Assembly (NCBI RefSeq): GCF_023149035.1
Contig: NZ_JAHXMY010000002.1
Span: forward strand, 1,054,001 to 1,118,000
From: Microbacterium sp. EYE_78
GTDB lineage: Bacteria > Actinomycetota > Actinomycetes > Actinomycetales > Microbacteriaceae
Direction of reading: 5' to 3'
DNA: 64,000 nucleotides
The translations under genes were made by a program, and so were the position numbers. Shown piece after piece: positions 29,361 through 37,424 of this stretch (the stretch's first letter is position 1; each line of letters begins with the position of its first letter). The notes under the pieces were generated by a model. The model was not told the DNA's origin. It did not search any database and saw only the letters and a program-made list of their open reading frames with translations.

Positions 29361-29711
29361 TCATAGCTCCGCGACGTCGGTGGCGACCGGCGCGAAGATG
29401 ATGATCGCGGCCCCGAGCAGCGCGACAGCGGATCCGACGTAATCCCACGTGGTCGGCCGGAAGCCGTCGACGATGACGCCCCATGCGAGCGACCCGGCAA
29501 CGAACACGCCGCCGTACGCCGCGAGCACGCGACCGAAGTTCGCGTCGGGCTGCAGTGCCGCCACGAAGCCGTACGCGCCCAGCGCGACGATGCCCAGCAG
29601 CGCGAGCCACCACCCCCGGTTCTCGCGGACCGCCTGCCAGATGAGCCACGCGCCGCCGATCTCGGCGACGGCTGCCAGGGCGAACAGGACGATGATCCGG
29701 GCGGTGGTCAT
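29361..29711 (-). CDS. YnfA family (UPF0060) small membrane protein
   Basis: Four membrane helices in 116 residues. The family pattern is clear: [28 protein letters not shown], then [47 protein letters not shown]. The family belongs to the drug/metabolite transporter group and resembles small multidrug resistance proteins; transport activity is not established. Convergent with the alcohol dehydrogenase. Confidence 0.93.
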   Translation of the reverse strand: MTTARIIVLFALAAVAEIGGAWLIWQAVRENRGWWLALLGIVALGAYGFVAALQPDANFGRVLAAYGGVFVAGSLAWGVIVDGFRPTTWDYVGSAVALLGAAIIIFAPVATDVAEL

Positions 29712-29854
29712 GATCGCCAGTCTGACACCGGGGCGTGTCGGGCAGATGACACGACGGTCGGATGCCGCCCCCCACCGGGCTGGGGTGCGATGATCGAATC
29801 CGGAGGCCGCAGCTCCGACGTTCTGTCCGTTCGTTTCACACCCGGGTCGGCCTC

Positions 29855-30169
29855 ATGGGACTCCTCACCTACAACAACTCGACGCGCTTCGAGATCGACG
29901 ATCGAACGATCGCGCACGTCGAAGCCGTCGTCTACGCCAAGCTCCGCCGCGGCGAGCCATTCCTGTTCACCTGGAACCGCGCCGCGGGCGAGGGCTCGGG
30001 GCGGACGACGGTATGGATCAGTCGCGGTGCGCGGCTCGTCTTCCGCCGGAGGTGGGACACCCGCATCCCGATCAATCCGGAATGGATCGCGCGGCTGATG
30101 TCGGCGGCCAACTCGCCTCAAGGGTTGCACGAGCTCCCAGAGCCGGAAGCCGCTGAGGCCGCCGGCTGA
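29855..30169 (+). CDS. DUF7882 family protein
   Basis: A 104-residue protein starting MGLLTYNNSTRFEIDDRTIAHVEAVV, with KLRRGEPFLFTW, RTTVWISRGARLVF and NPEWIARLM. This small family is common in Microbacteriaceae and has often been mislabelled as ATP-dependent DNA ligase; no ligase motif is present here. Function is unknown. No good ribosome site precedes the ATG. Confidence 0.8.
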   Translation: MGLLTYNNSTRFEIDDRTIAHVEAVVYAKLRRGEPFLFTWNRAAGEGSGRTTVWISRGARLVFRRRWDTRIPINPEWIARLMSAANSPQGLHELPEPEAAEAAG

Positions 30170-30180
30170 GGGCGCTCCGC

Positions 30181-30312
30181 CTACAGCAGGGCCAGGACCG
30201 GGCTCGCCAGTGTCGTGAGCGCCAGGGTGATGCCCGCGCCGACCGCGATGATCGCCGTTCGGATCAGTCTCCGACGGTGATCCGCGCGCTCGCGCCACTT
30301 CCACTCAGACAT
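30181..30312 (-). CDS. 43-residue single-pass membrane peptide
   Basis: Short frame, ATG to TAG. A basic N-terminus (SEWKWRERADHRRRLIR) precedes one hydrophobic helix (TAIIAVGAGITLALTTLASPVLALL) that ends the protein. A GGGGGAG sequence lies very close before the ATG. It is convergent with the DUF7882 gene, eleven bases apart. The basic-then-hydrophobic arrangement is that of a tail-anchored small protein, and codon use looks like its neighbours. No homologue recognised. Confidence 0.55.
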   Translation of the reverse strand: MSEWKWRERADHRRRLIRTAIIAVGAGITLALTTLASPVLALL

Positions 30313-30429
30313 GACTCCCCCGCCTGCCCAGATCCGTTGCTTCACACTAGCGGATGGAGAAAGTCGCGGCTGTGTCTTGCGCTGCGCGGTTCGGTGTGCC
30401 CGGCGCCCTCACGTGCGGCGCGAACGAAA

Positions 30430-30455
30430 AAAACCCCCGGATGACCGGGGGTTTT
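30430..30455. terminator. terminator after the tRNA Gly-Cys-Val unit
   Basis: AAAACCCCCGG-ATGA-CCGGGGGTTTT, a perfect eleven-pair hairpin whose A/T ends give a T-run on either strand. It lies just beyond the 3' end of tRNA-Val(GAC) on the minus strand. Confidence 0.9.
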
Positions 30456-30460
30456 GTCTG

Positions 30461-30532
30461 TGCGCGATACTGGGATCGAACCAGTGACCTCTTCCGTGTC
30501 AGGGAAGCGCGCTACCGCTGCGCCAATCGCGC
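30461..30532 (-). tRNA. tRNA-Val(GAC)
   Basis: Cloverleaf read on the minus strand: acceptor GCGCGAT/ATCGCGC with A73, D stem GCGC/GCGC, anticodon stem CTTCC/GGAAG with loop CTGACAC (anticodon GAC), and T loop TTCGATC. CCA is not encoded. Last tRNA of the three-gene minus-strand unit. Confidence 0.95.
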
Positions 30533-30557
30533 CCGAGGGCTGTTGAGTTGTGAGTGG

Positions 30558-30628
30558 AGGTGGCGACGGGATTCGAACCCGTGTGGACGGCTTTGCAGGC
30601 CGCTGCCTAGCCACTCGGCCACGCCACC
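30558..30628 (-). tRNA. tRNA-Cys(GCA)
   Basis: Acceptor GGTGGCG/CGCCACC with T73, anticodon loop CTGCAAA (anticodon GCA), T loop TTCGAAT. The three bases after position 73 read CCA on the minus strand (30555-30557). Middle gene of the unit. Confidence 0.95.
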
Positions 30629-30683
30629 GTGTGTGGTTCGACCCACGTGACGCGATCTCCCCGGAGGAAAATCCCCACACTCG

Positions 30684-30755
30684 AGCGGATGACGAGATTC
30701 GAACTCGCGACCCTCACCTTGGCAAGGTGATGCGCTACCACTGCGCTACATCCGC
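30684..30755 (-). tRNA. tRNA-Gly(GCC)
   Basis: Acceptor GCGGATG/CATCCGC with T73, D stem GCGC/GCGC, anticodon stem TCACC/GGTGA with loop TTGCCAA (anticodon GCC), T loop TTCGAAT. First tRNA of the minus-strand unit. Confidence 0.95.
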
Positions 30756-30787
30756 ATTCCGTTCCGGATCTCTCCGGCACTCGTTAA

Positions 30788-30815
30788 ACATTAGACGATT
30801 CCGGGCCGAGCGCAA
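30788..30815 (-). promoter_or_regulatory. promoter of the tRNA Gly-Cys-Val unit
   Basis: On the minus strand TTGCGC (-35, 30810-30815) and TAATGT (-10, 30788-30793) are separated by 16 bases. The predicted start is about 25 bases before tRNA-Gly. Confidence 0.6.
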
Positions 30816-30885
30816 AACCGGCGGCGCCCCGCGCGTGTCTCGTCCACGCCGTCCGCGCCGGTACGGCGGCGGCGTCTCGATCCGG

Positions 30886-30891
30886 TATGCT
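30886..30891 (+). promoter_or_regulatory. -10 element for tRNA-Val(CAC)
   Basis: TATGCT, preceded by CCGG, lies 26 bases before the tRNA. No good -35 is visible at the proper distance. Confidence 0.4.
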
Positions 30892-30917
30892 CGATCACCG
30901 GCCCGCTTGTCACACCC

Positions 30918-30990
30918 GGGCGATTGGCGCAGTTGGTAGCGCGCTTCCTTCACACGGAAGAGGTCGTCGGTTCGAGTCCGGCATCGCCCA
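30918..30990 (+). tRNA. tRNA-Val(CAC)
   Basis: Acceptor GGGCGAT/ATCGCCC with A73, anticodon stem CTTCC/GGAAG with loop TTCACAC (anticodon CAC), T loop TTCGAGT. Divergent from the three minus-strand tRNAs, a layout common in Actinobacteria. CCA is not encoded. Confidence 0.95.
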
Positions 30991-30996
30991 CAGAAG

Positions 30997-31030
30997 ACAG
31001 CCCCGGCAGGTTCCCACCCGCCGGGGCTGT
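30997..31030. terminator. terminator after tRNA-Val(CAC)
   Basis: ACAGCCCCGGC/GCCGGGGCTGT stem of eleven pairs around a 12-base loop, followed by TCCATTTC on the plus strand. It also ends just before the stop of the convergent metallo-hydrolase gene and may serve both. Confidence 0.8.
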
Positions 31031-31036
31031 TCCATT

Positions 31037-31786
31037 TCAATGGCGACCCACGCGCAACGCTGAGGCGACCGCGCGGGAAATTCCTCCCGACCACGGCTCG
31101 CCGTGACCGGGCAGCACGAGGTCGGCGCCGGTCTCCGCCAGCCGCTCGAGCGAGCGGAGGGCGACCCCCGCATCCGACGTCGCCGCGTCGGCCACGATCT
31201 GAGGGCCCCGGCGACCGGTGTACGGGTCCAGGGTCACCAGAGCGTCGCCGGAGACCAGAACCCCGGCATCCGGGAACACGTACGCGCAGTGACCGTCCGT
31301 GTGCCCGGGGGTGTGGATCGTCATCGGCCGTCCCGGCGCGTCGACACGGACGCCGTCGACGGCGTCGGCACGCGCCGCTACGCCCCGGACGGCGAGGGCG
31401 CCCGCCAGTGCCATCCGCCCGATGACCGGGATGCCGCCAGGGTGAGAGATCAGGTAGGGAACCCGCGCACGCGCAGGCCGGTAGCTGTACGGATGCCTCG
31501 CGAGTCGCTGGTCCCGCTCGTGCACGAGCACCGGGACATCCGCGGCGTGCAGCGACCGTGCCATCCCGACGTGGTCGAAGTGACCATGGGTCAGGATGAC
31601 GGCGTCGATGTCCGTCCGCCGCATCCCCAGATGTCGCAGCAGCGCATCCAATGCCCTGCCCGTGGCCGGCAGGCCGGCATCGACGAGGGTCGCGCCGTCC
31701 GCGGTGCGGACGAGGTAGCAGTTCGTGTCGGCCACAGTGAGTCGGAAGAATCCGGGCCGATCCTCGCTCCAGGCTGTCGCGCGCAC
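31037..31786 (-). CDS. MBL-fold metallo-hydrolase
   Basis: Metallo-beta-lactamase fold of 249 residues. The metal site has THGHFDH at 66-72, TPGHTDGH, SGDALVT with the bridging Asp, and the final PGHGEPW histidine, so all ligands are present. It is related to the glyoxalase II/lactonase-like hydrolases; the substrate cannot be named. It follows the DUF6098 gene by three bases and is likely co-transcribed. Confidence 0.9.
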   Translation of the reverse strand: MRATAWSEDRPGFFRLTVADTNCYLVRTADGATLVDAGLPATGRALDALLRHLGMRRTDIDAVILTHGHFDHVGMARSLHAADVPVLVHERDQRLARHPYSYRPARARVPYLISHPGGIPVIGRMALAGALAVRGVAARADAVDGVRVDAPGRPMTIHTPGHTDGHCAYVFPDAGVLVSGDALVTLDPYTGRRGPQIVADAATSDAGVALRSLERLAETGADLVLPGHGEPWSGGISRAVASALRVGRH

Positions 31787-31789
31787 TGC

Positions 31790-32251
31790 TCAATCCTCCG
31801 GTCCACGGCCGGCGTCGAACGCACCGCGATAGCGCTCCTCCGCCTCGCGGAGGAGCTCACCGCTCAGGAGTGCGACGGGTTCGACGTCACTCAGGAGCGG
31901 CTCGCAGTCCGGCCCTCGCCCGACGAGCTCGCCGCGGAGCACCCACGCGTACCGATCCGGGTTCTCGTCGCCCAGGTGGCGGTACTGGGACAGTTGGCGA
32001 GCCAGCCAGTCCTCCCAGGGCCGCGTCCACCACGCCTCGGGGTCCAACGGATTCACCGACAGCCCGGGCAGCCGCAGACCGCTCTCGGTGTCGATGCTGG
32101 TCCGGGCCGCGTCCCGGTCGGGGCCTTCCGACCACCTGACGTGCAGCCCCGGCGTCGCCCGCACGAGTGCCGCGAGCTCCGCCAGGCGGAGGACGCGTGG
32201 CAGGTCCGGCCCGGGCCGCTTCGCCTCGGTCGTCTGGTCCACGGCTGACAT
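31790..32251 (-). CDS. DUF6098 family protein
   Basis: The 153-residue product has the family's conserved stretches LAALVRATPGLHVRWSEGP, LPGLSVNPLDPEAWW and YAWVLRGELVGRGPDCEPLLSDV. No catalytic motif or membrane segment is evident, and it should be cytoplasmic. The ATG at 32251 is preferred to earlier in-frame codons because upstream residues do not fit the family. Function unknown. Confidence 0.8.
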   Translation of the reverse strand: MSAVDQTTEAKRPGPDLPRVLRLAELAALVRATPGLHVRWSEGPDRDAARTSIDTESGLRLPGLSVNPLDPEAWWTRPWEDWLARQLSQYRHLGDENPDRYAWVLRGELVGRGPDCEPLLSDVEPVALLSGELLREAEERYRGAFDAGRGPED

Positions 32252-32336
32252 GCCCCGCACGGTACGAACGGCGCGGACCGCGCCCGAGGGGCTTGACACC
32301 GGGAGGAAGGCGCTCCCACACCGAAGGGCAGGCACG

Positions 32337-32373
32337 CCGAAGGGCGCCGCGGAGAACCCGCGACGCCCTTCGG
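32337..32373 (-). terminator. amtB terminator
   Basis: CCGAAGGGCG/CGCCCTTCGG outer stem of ten pairs and CGCGG/CCGCG inner stem, with one C-A mismatch between them. It lies about 15 bases after the amtB stop. No strong T-run follows. Confidence 0.7.
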
Positions 32374-32387
32374 ACGACGTGCCGGTG

Positions 32388-33656
32388 TCAGACCTTGGCG
32401 TCCGCCAGGGTGTAGCCGGCCTCGCCGTGCACGACCGTGTCGATGCCCGCGATCTCGTCCTCGTTCTTCACGCGGAACCCGATCGTCTTCTCGATCGCGA
32501 AACCGATGACGAAGGCCAGCACGAAGGAGTAGATGAGCACCGTGAAGGCGGCGATCGCCTGCACCAGCAGCTGGGTGGCGTCCCCACCCATGAACAAGCC
32601 GGTGCCGTTGGCGAAGAAGCCGAGGTACAGCGTGCCGATGAGACCGCCGACCAGGTGGATGCCGACCACGTCGAGCGAGTCGTCGAAGCCCAGCTTGAAC
32701 TTCAGCTCGATGGCCAGGGCGCAGACCGCGCCGGCGATGATGCCGAGGACGATCGCCCAGATCGGGTCGACGGAGGCGCAGGCCGGCGTGATCGCGACGA
32801 GGCCGGCGACGGCGCCCGAGGCGGCACCGACGGAGGTGGGCTTGCCGTCCTTGATCTTCTCGACGACGAGCCAGGCCAGCAGCGCCGCGGCGGGGGCGGC
32901 GATCGTGTTGATGAACGCGACCGCTGCGGTGTTGTCAGCCGCCAGCTCCGAACCGGCGTTGAAGCCGAACCAGCCGAACCACAGGAGGCCCGCGCCGAGC
33001 AGCACGAACGGCGGGTTGTGCGGGACGTGGACGCCCTTCTGGAAACCGACGCGCTTGCCGAGGACGAGCGCGAGGGCGAGGGCTGCGGCACCGGCGTTGA
33101 TGTGGACCGCGGTGCCACCGGCGAAGTCGATCGCGCCGACGCCGAATGTCTCCTGGAGGCCGTGGGTGATCCAGCCCCCATAGGCGAACGAACCGTCGTC
33201 GGCGAGACCGAAGTTGAAGACCCAGCTGGCGACCGGGAAGTAGACGACGGTCGCCCACACACCGGCGAAGATCATCCACGCGCCGAACTTGGCGCGGTCC
33301 GCGATCGCACCCGAGACGAGGGCGACGGTCAGGATGGCGAAGGTCGCCTGGAAGCACACGAAGGCCAGCGGCGGGAACGCCGCACCTTCGGGGGTCTCAA
33401 GCAGGCTCTCGAGCCCGATCGCGCTCCAGTCGATCGCCCACGGGAACAGGGTGCCCTCAGCACCCGGGAAGGCGATCGCGTAGCCGAAGACGACCCAGAG
33501 GACGCCGATGAGGCCGAGCGCGCCGAAGGACATCATCATCATGCTGATGACGCTCTTCGCCTTGACGAGACCGCCGTAGAAGAACGCCAGCCCGGGGGTC
33601 ATCAGCAGGACGAATGCGGCCGCGATGAGTATGAATGCGGTGTTGCCTTGATCCAT
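32388..33656 (-). CDS. amtB: ammonium transporter Amt
   Basis: The 422-residue channel has eleven membrane helices. The pore's twin histidines are at H185 (GGTAVHINAGA) and H334 (VVGIHLVGGLIG), and the Asp of AIDFAGG is in place. FYGGLVKAKSVISMMMMSFGALGL at the start is typical. Unlike many relatives there is no glnK or glnD next to it. ATG start with a GAGAGG site further upstream. A GlnR-like box lies in the promoter region, so nitrogen control is likely. Confidence 0.97.
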   Translation of the reverse strand: MDQGNTAFILIAAAFVLLMTPGLAFFYGGLVKAKSVISMMMMSFGALGLIGVLWVVFGYAIAFPGAEGTLFPWAIDWSAIGLESLLETPEGAAFPPLAFVCFQATFAILTVALVSGAIADRAKFGAWMIFAGVWATVVYFPVASWVFNFGLADDGSFAYGGWITHGLQETFGVGAIDFAGGTAVHINAGAAALALALVLGKRVGFQKGVHVPHNPPFVLLGAGLLWFGWFGFNAGSELAADNTAAVAFINTIAAPAAALLAWLVVEKIKDGKPTSVGAASGAVAGLVAITPACASVDPIWAIVLGIIAGAVCALAIELKFKLGFDDSLDVVGIHLVGGLIGTLYLGFFANGTGLFMGGDATQLLVQAIAAFTVLIYSFVLAFVIGFAIEKTIGFRVKNEDEIAGIDTVVHGEAGYTLADAKV

Positions 33657-33686
33657 CTCGAAAGGGAACCTCTCTGCAGGGACGCA

Positions 33687-33762
33687 GGTGTAGCGTCGGG
33701 TGTCCCCAGTGTCGAGGTCGCCGGTTTCGCCCGGCGTCGTGCCCGTGTTTCGCGGTGGTTAC
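33687..33762 (-). promoter_or_regulatory. amtB promoter with GlnR-like box
   Basis: On the minus strand GTAAC-CACCGC-GAAAC (33747-33762) matches the actinobacterial GlnR half-site pattern GTnAC-N6-GAAAC exactly. A second GAAAC lies 23 bases downstream (33724-33728) with a poor partner. Below it TCGACA (33710-33715) and TACACC (33687-33692), spaced by 17 bases, are -35 and -10 candidates. The box lies upstream of the -35, where an activator would bind. Confidence 0.65.
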
Positions 33763-33822
33763 GACAGCAGCGTGAAGGTAAACATCAGGTTTCGCGAGGC
33801 GGCGAACACCCGATGCCACCGC

Positions 33823-34854
33823 TCAGGAGTGCGTGAGAGCGACGAGCCGCGAGATGGCCCGCAGGTACTTCTTCCGGTAGCCGCCGTTCAGCATGTCCTC
33901 GCGGAACACCTGGTCCAGCGCCGTGCCGGTCGCCCGGATCGGGATCTGCGCGTCGTAGGCCCTGTCGACGAACGCGACGAATCGCAACGCCGCCGACTGG
34001 TCGTCGAACCCCGCGACGTCGCGGAGTCCGATGGCCCCCACCCCCTCGATCAGCCGGATGTATCGCGACGGATGCACCGAGGCGAGGTGGCGGATGAACG
34101 AGCCGAAGTCGTCGTCCGAGACCAGGGTGGATGCCGCGGCATCCGTCATCGTCGTGCGGTACGCGGCGTCGTCGAGGACGACGGCGTGCCCGTCGACGGC
34201 GCGCTGGCGGTAGTCGGTGCCGTCGATCCGGATGGTCTGGAAGTGCTCAGCCATCGCGTGGATCTCGCGGAGGAAGTCCTGTGCGGCGAAACGCCCCTCG
34301 CCGAGGGCGTTCGGCGGCGTGTTCGAGGTCGCGGCGAGCTTGGTGCCGGTCGGCACGAGTTCGGCGATGAGACGCGTCATCACCATCGTGTCGCCCGGAT
34401 CGTCGAGCTCGAACTCATCGATGCAGAGCAGATCGGCACCCCGGAAGAGCTCCACGGTCTTCTGGTAACCGAGGGCGCCGACGAGGGCGGTGTACTCGAT
34501 GAACGAGCCGAAGTACTTCCGGCGAGCCGGCATCGCGTGGTAGATCGCCGCCAGGAGGTGCGTCTTGCCGACGCCGAACCCACCGTCGAGATACACGCCC
34601 GGCTGCATCTCGGGCTCGCGCTTCGCACGACGGAAGAAGCCCCCGCGCGCCGGGGTCGAGCCCCGGGCCCCGGCGAAGCGCTCGAGGAGATCCTTCGCCT
34701 CCTGCTGGGACGGGTAGTCGGCATCAGCACGGTACGTGTCGAACGTCGCCTCGTCGAACTGCGGCGGCGGCACCAGCGCAGCCACCATCTCGGCGCCGCT
34801 GACCTGCGGATCGCGGTCGCTCAGATGCGTGGTTCCGGCAGACGTGAGAGGCAC
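33823..34854 (-). CDS. zapE: cell division protein ZapE (AFG1-like ATPase)
   Basis: P-loop ATPase of 343 residues. Walker A GGFGVGKTH at 91-99, Walker B LLCIDEFEL at 142-150, then TSNTPPNALGEGRFAAQDFLREI and the family's RFVAFVDRAYDAQIPI tail. ZapE contacts FtsZ and affects ring constriction in proteobacteria; the role in Actinobacteria is less studied. GTG start. Divergent from the RibD-like gene. Confidence 0.93.
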   Translation of the reverse strand: MPLTSAGTTHLSDRDPQVSGAEMVAALVPPPQFDEATFDTYRADADYPSQQEAKDLLERFAGARGSTPARGGFFRRAKREPEMQPGVYLDGGFGVGKTHLLAAIYHAMPARRKYFGSFIEYTALVGALGYQKTVELFRGADLLCIDEFELDDPGDTMVMTRLIAELVPTGTKLAATSNTPPNALGEGRFAAQDFLREIHAMAEHFQTIRIDGTDYRQRAVDGHAVVLDDAAYRTTMTDAAASTLVSDDDFGSFIRHLASVHPSRYIRLIEGVGAIGLRDVAGFDDQSAALRFVAFVDRAYDAQIPIRATGTALDQVFREDMLNGGYRKKYLRAISRLVALTHS

Positions 34855-34920
34855 CCTCCAACCCTAGTCCGCGGGCGCGCACCCCCTGCCGTCGCTGCCG
34901 CCGCATGCGAGGATGACGAC

Positions 34921-35625
34921 GTGTGGGTGACCGAGGTGCTGCCGTCGACCGGCGAACGCGTGGATGCCTCGACCGCGGAGGCTCGCGCGTGGCTGGCCGA
35001 CCGCTACGCCGCACCGGACGGCCGCTGGGTGCGGCTGAACATGATCACCTCGCTCACCGGCTCCGCCGTCGGCTCGGACGGGACGAGTGACACCCTCACC
35101 AATCGCGTCGACCGCGCGATCCTCGGCGCCATCCGCGCGGACGCGGACGCCGTCGTCGTCGGTGCGCAGACCGTGCGGGCTGAGGGCTACGTCCTCCCCC
35201 GGCGCTCCCGTCTGGTCGTCGTCTCCGCGTCGGGCGACCTCACCGGTCACCGCCTGCGACCCGACCCGGACGGCCCGCCCGACCAGGTAATCCACGTCCT
35301 CGGCGCCGATGCCCGCGAACCCGCGCCGATCCACGGAGCGACGGTCCTGCGCCTCCCCGTGATCGACGGGAGGATGCCGGTCGGCGGCATCCTCCACCTC
35401 CTGGCCGAACGGGGCCTGCACCGCCTGGTGTGCGAGGGCGGGCCGTCCCTCGCGGCGCAGTTCGCCGCGGCAGGTGTCGTCGACGAGTACTGCGTCACCT
35501 CCGCGCCCACGCTCGTGCCCGCGCCGGGCCCGTTCCTCCCCGTTGCGGAACCCGTCCCCACCCGACCGGTCGGCGTGCTCGTCGACGAGGCGGGGTTCAG
35601 TTACCTGCGCCTGCAGCCGGCATGA
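34921..35625 (+). CDS. RibD C-terminal domain (pyrimidine reductase-like) protein
   Basis: A 234-residue dihydrofolate reductase-fold protein of the RibD_C family: WVRLNMITSLTGSAVGSDGTSDTL, then RADADAVVVGAQTVRAEGY, the nucleotide-binding HRLVCEGGPSLAAQF and VDEYCVTSAPTL. The family reduces the ribosyl group in riboflavin synthesis, but the deaminase half is absent and no rib gene is near, so another substrate is possible. GTG start at 34921 (34927 also possible). Its end overlaps the convergent hydrolase gene by 29 bases. Confidence 0.85.
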   Translation: MWVTEVLPSTGERVDASTAEARAWLADRYAAPDGRWVRLNMITSLTGSAVGSDGTSDTLTNRVDRAILGAIRADADAVVVGAQTVRAEGYVLPRRSRLVVVSASGDLTGHRLRPDPDGPPDQVIHVLGADAREPAPIHGATVLRLPVIDGRMPVGGILHLLAERGLHRLVCEGGPSLAAQFAAAGVVDEYCVTSAPTLVPAPGPFLPVAEPVPTRPVGVLVDEAGFSYLRLQPA

Positions 35626-36817
35626 CGTCGTGCTCCGCGAGCCACGCGCGGATGCGTCCGTTCCACCGCTCCTCGTCGTAGTTCCACAGCTTCGTGTGTC
35701 GCGCCTCGGAGAACTCCTCCAGGTCGACGAGGTCGGGGCGGCGTTCCCGGAGCGCGCGTGACGCCTCCACCGGAACGAAATCGTCCCCGGAGCTGTGGAG
35801 GATGAGCACCGGCGAGGTCAGTTCGGACGCACGCGCCACCAGATCGAGCCGGTCGAACGGGATGACGTCGGCAGACCCGGTCAGTCGTCCGGCCCAGGAC
35901 CGGGTGAGCGCACCGAGCGCCAGCCGCGTGAGTGTCTTCGGCACTCCGGTGCGCGCGGCCTGATGGCGCAGCACCTGCCGCCAGTCGACGACCGGTGAAT
36001 CGAGGACGACGCCGACGATCCGATCGCGGTGGGCCGAGTTGAGCGCGACCTGCAGCGCGATGGCACCGCCCATCGACCAGCCCACGAGCACGATCCGCCG
36101 GGCTCCGGCGCGTCGGGCGAGGCCCACCGCGCGGTCGACGTCGCGCCATTCGGTCGCACCCAGGGCGTACGTGCCGCCGCGGCTGCGAGGTGCGTCGGGG
36201 TCGTTGCGATACGACACGAGCAGCGACGTGATGCCGGCCGAGTGGAACACCGGCACAGCGCGCAGGCTCTCGGCGCGGGTCGTACCGCGTCCATGCACGT
36301 GCACGGCCCACACATCGGTGTCGCCCGCCGCCGGGAACAGCCACGCCGGGCAGTGTCCGAGGGAGGTCGGGACGGTGATCCGCTCGAACGGGAGGTGCAG
36401 CTCTTCGGGCCCGGCGAAGTACCACCCGCTGAACGCCGCGTCGGGCGCGATCGTGTCGCCGCGGTCGATCTCGGTGAGCAGTTTCCGGACGACGGTGTCG
36501 CGGTCGCTGGTCAGCACCGTCCCGAGCTTCAGGTACTCCTGGGTCCCTCGGGTGAACAACCCGTAGCGCCCCGCGAGGACCGTGTCGGCGGACCGCGAGA
36601 GGGTCACCGTCTGCGCGGCGGTGTCGACGTCGACGATGCGCGTGTCCGGGACGCGGGAGGCCGGCGTCACGACACGACGTGCGACCCGCCCCGCCAGGAG
36701 CGCGAGCAGGCCGGTCACACTGACGAGCGCCGTGGTGAGTGCCACGACGACGCTCCGGACGGCCACGACCGTGGCGTCGCCGGCGTCGTCGGGCACGGCG
36801 CGCCTGGAAGCCTTCAT
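35597..36817 (-). CDS. alpha/beta hydrolase with N-terminal membrane anchor
   Basis: The 406 residues begin with a hydrophobic segment (SVVVALTTALVSVTGLLALLAG, about 22-43). The hydrolase domain follows, with HVHGRGTTRAESLR (oxyanion region), nucleophile S248 in LVGWSMGGAIAL, Asp in HSSGDDFVP and His in EARHTKLW. The orientation of the catalytic part relative to the membrane cannot be fixed from sequence. Substrate unknown; ester or peptide-like bonds are typical. Confidence 0.85.
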   Translation of the reverse strand: MKASRRAVPDDAGDATVVAVRSVVVALTTALVSVTGLLALLAGRVARRVVTPASRVPDTRIVDVDTAAQTVTLSRSADTVLAGRYGLFTRGTQEYLKLGTVLTSDRDTVVRKLLTEIDRGDTIAPDAAFSGWYFAGPEELHLPFERITVPTSLGHCPAWLFPAAGDTDVWAVHVHGRGTTRAESLRAVPVFHSAGITSLLVSYRNDPDAPRSRGGTYALGATEWRDVDRAVGLARRAGARRIVLVGWSMGGAIALQVALNSAHRDRIVGVVLDSPVVDWRQVLRHQAARTGVPKTLTRLALGALTRSWAGRLTGSADVIPFDRLDLVARASELTSPVLILHSSGDDFVPVEASRALRERRPDLVDLEEFSEARHTKLWNYDEERWNGRIRAWLAEHDVMPAAGAGN

Positions 36818-36842
36818 GGTGCGCCCACTCTAGTCTGTCGCC

Positions 36843-37424
36843 GTGACCGAACCCCCGACCGGGACGCCGGAGTTCCTCGCCGTCAGTGAGGCCCTGCGCG
36901 CGCTGCGCTTCCGCGCCGACTTCGTCGTCCGTGAGATCGCCGCGCCAGCCGCACTCGCGCCCGAGGCGATCGCCTTCGCGGGTGATGTCCGCCCGGACGA
37001 GGACGGCGACTCGCCGTACGGGACCGGCCGCATCGTCATCCTCCACGACCCGGAGGAGCCGGATGCCTGGGGCGGCCCATGGCGCATCGTGTGCTTCGCG
37101 CAAGCCCCCCTCGAACCCGAGATCGGCACCGATCCGCTGCTGGCCGACGTAGCCTGGTCCTGGCTGGTCGATGCTCTCGCCGCCCGTGGAGCCGGTTTCC
37201 ACGCGGCATCCGGCACAGCGACCAAGACCCTGTCGAAGGGGTTCGGGACGCTGGCCGCCGAGGGTGACGGCGCGCAGATCGAACTGCGTGCCTCGTGGTC
37301 GCCGGACGGCGATCCGGCCAGTCATATGGATGCTTGGGGCGAACTGGTCTGCATGTTGGCCGGTCTTCCCCCGGGCTCGGAGAACATCGCCGTGTTCGGC
37401 GGACAGCGGAGTGCACGTGGGTGA
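36843..37424 (+). CDS. DUF3000 domain-containing protein
   Basis: The 193-residue protein contains LRALRFRADFVVREIAAPAALAPEA and DVAWSWLVDALAARGAGFHAASGTATKTLSKGFG, the conserved core of this actinobacterial family. The family is consistently encoded next to the RNase D/HRDC gene, as here, with an overlap of eight bases. Function is unknown. GTG start, divergent from the hydrolase. Confidence 0.88.
   Translation: MTEPPTGTPEFLAVSEALRALRFRADFVVREIAAPAALAPEAIAFAGDVRPDEDGDSPYGTGRIVILHDPEEPDAWGGPWRIVCFAQAPLEPEIGTDPLLADVAWSWLVDALAARGAGFHAASGTATKTLSKGFGTLAAEGDGAQIELRASWSPDGDPASHMDAWGELVCMLAGLPPGSENIAVFGGQRSARG

Noticed and set aside
29855..30169. ATP-dependent DNA ligase, a label often given to this family
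   Set aside because: At 104 residues with no KxDG nucleotidyl-transfer motif it cannot be a ligase.
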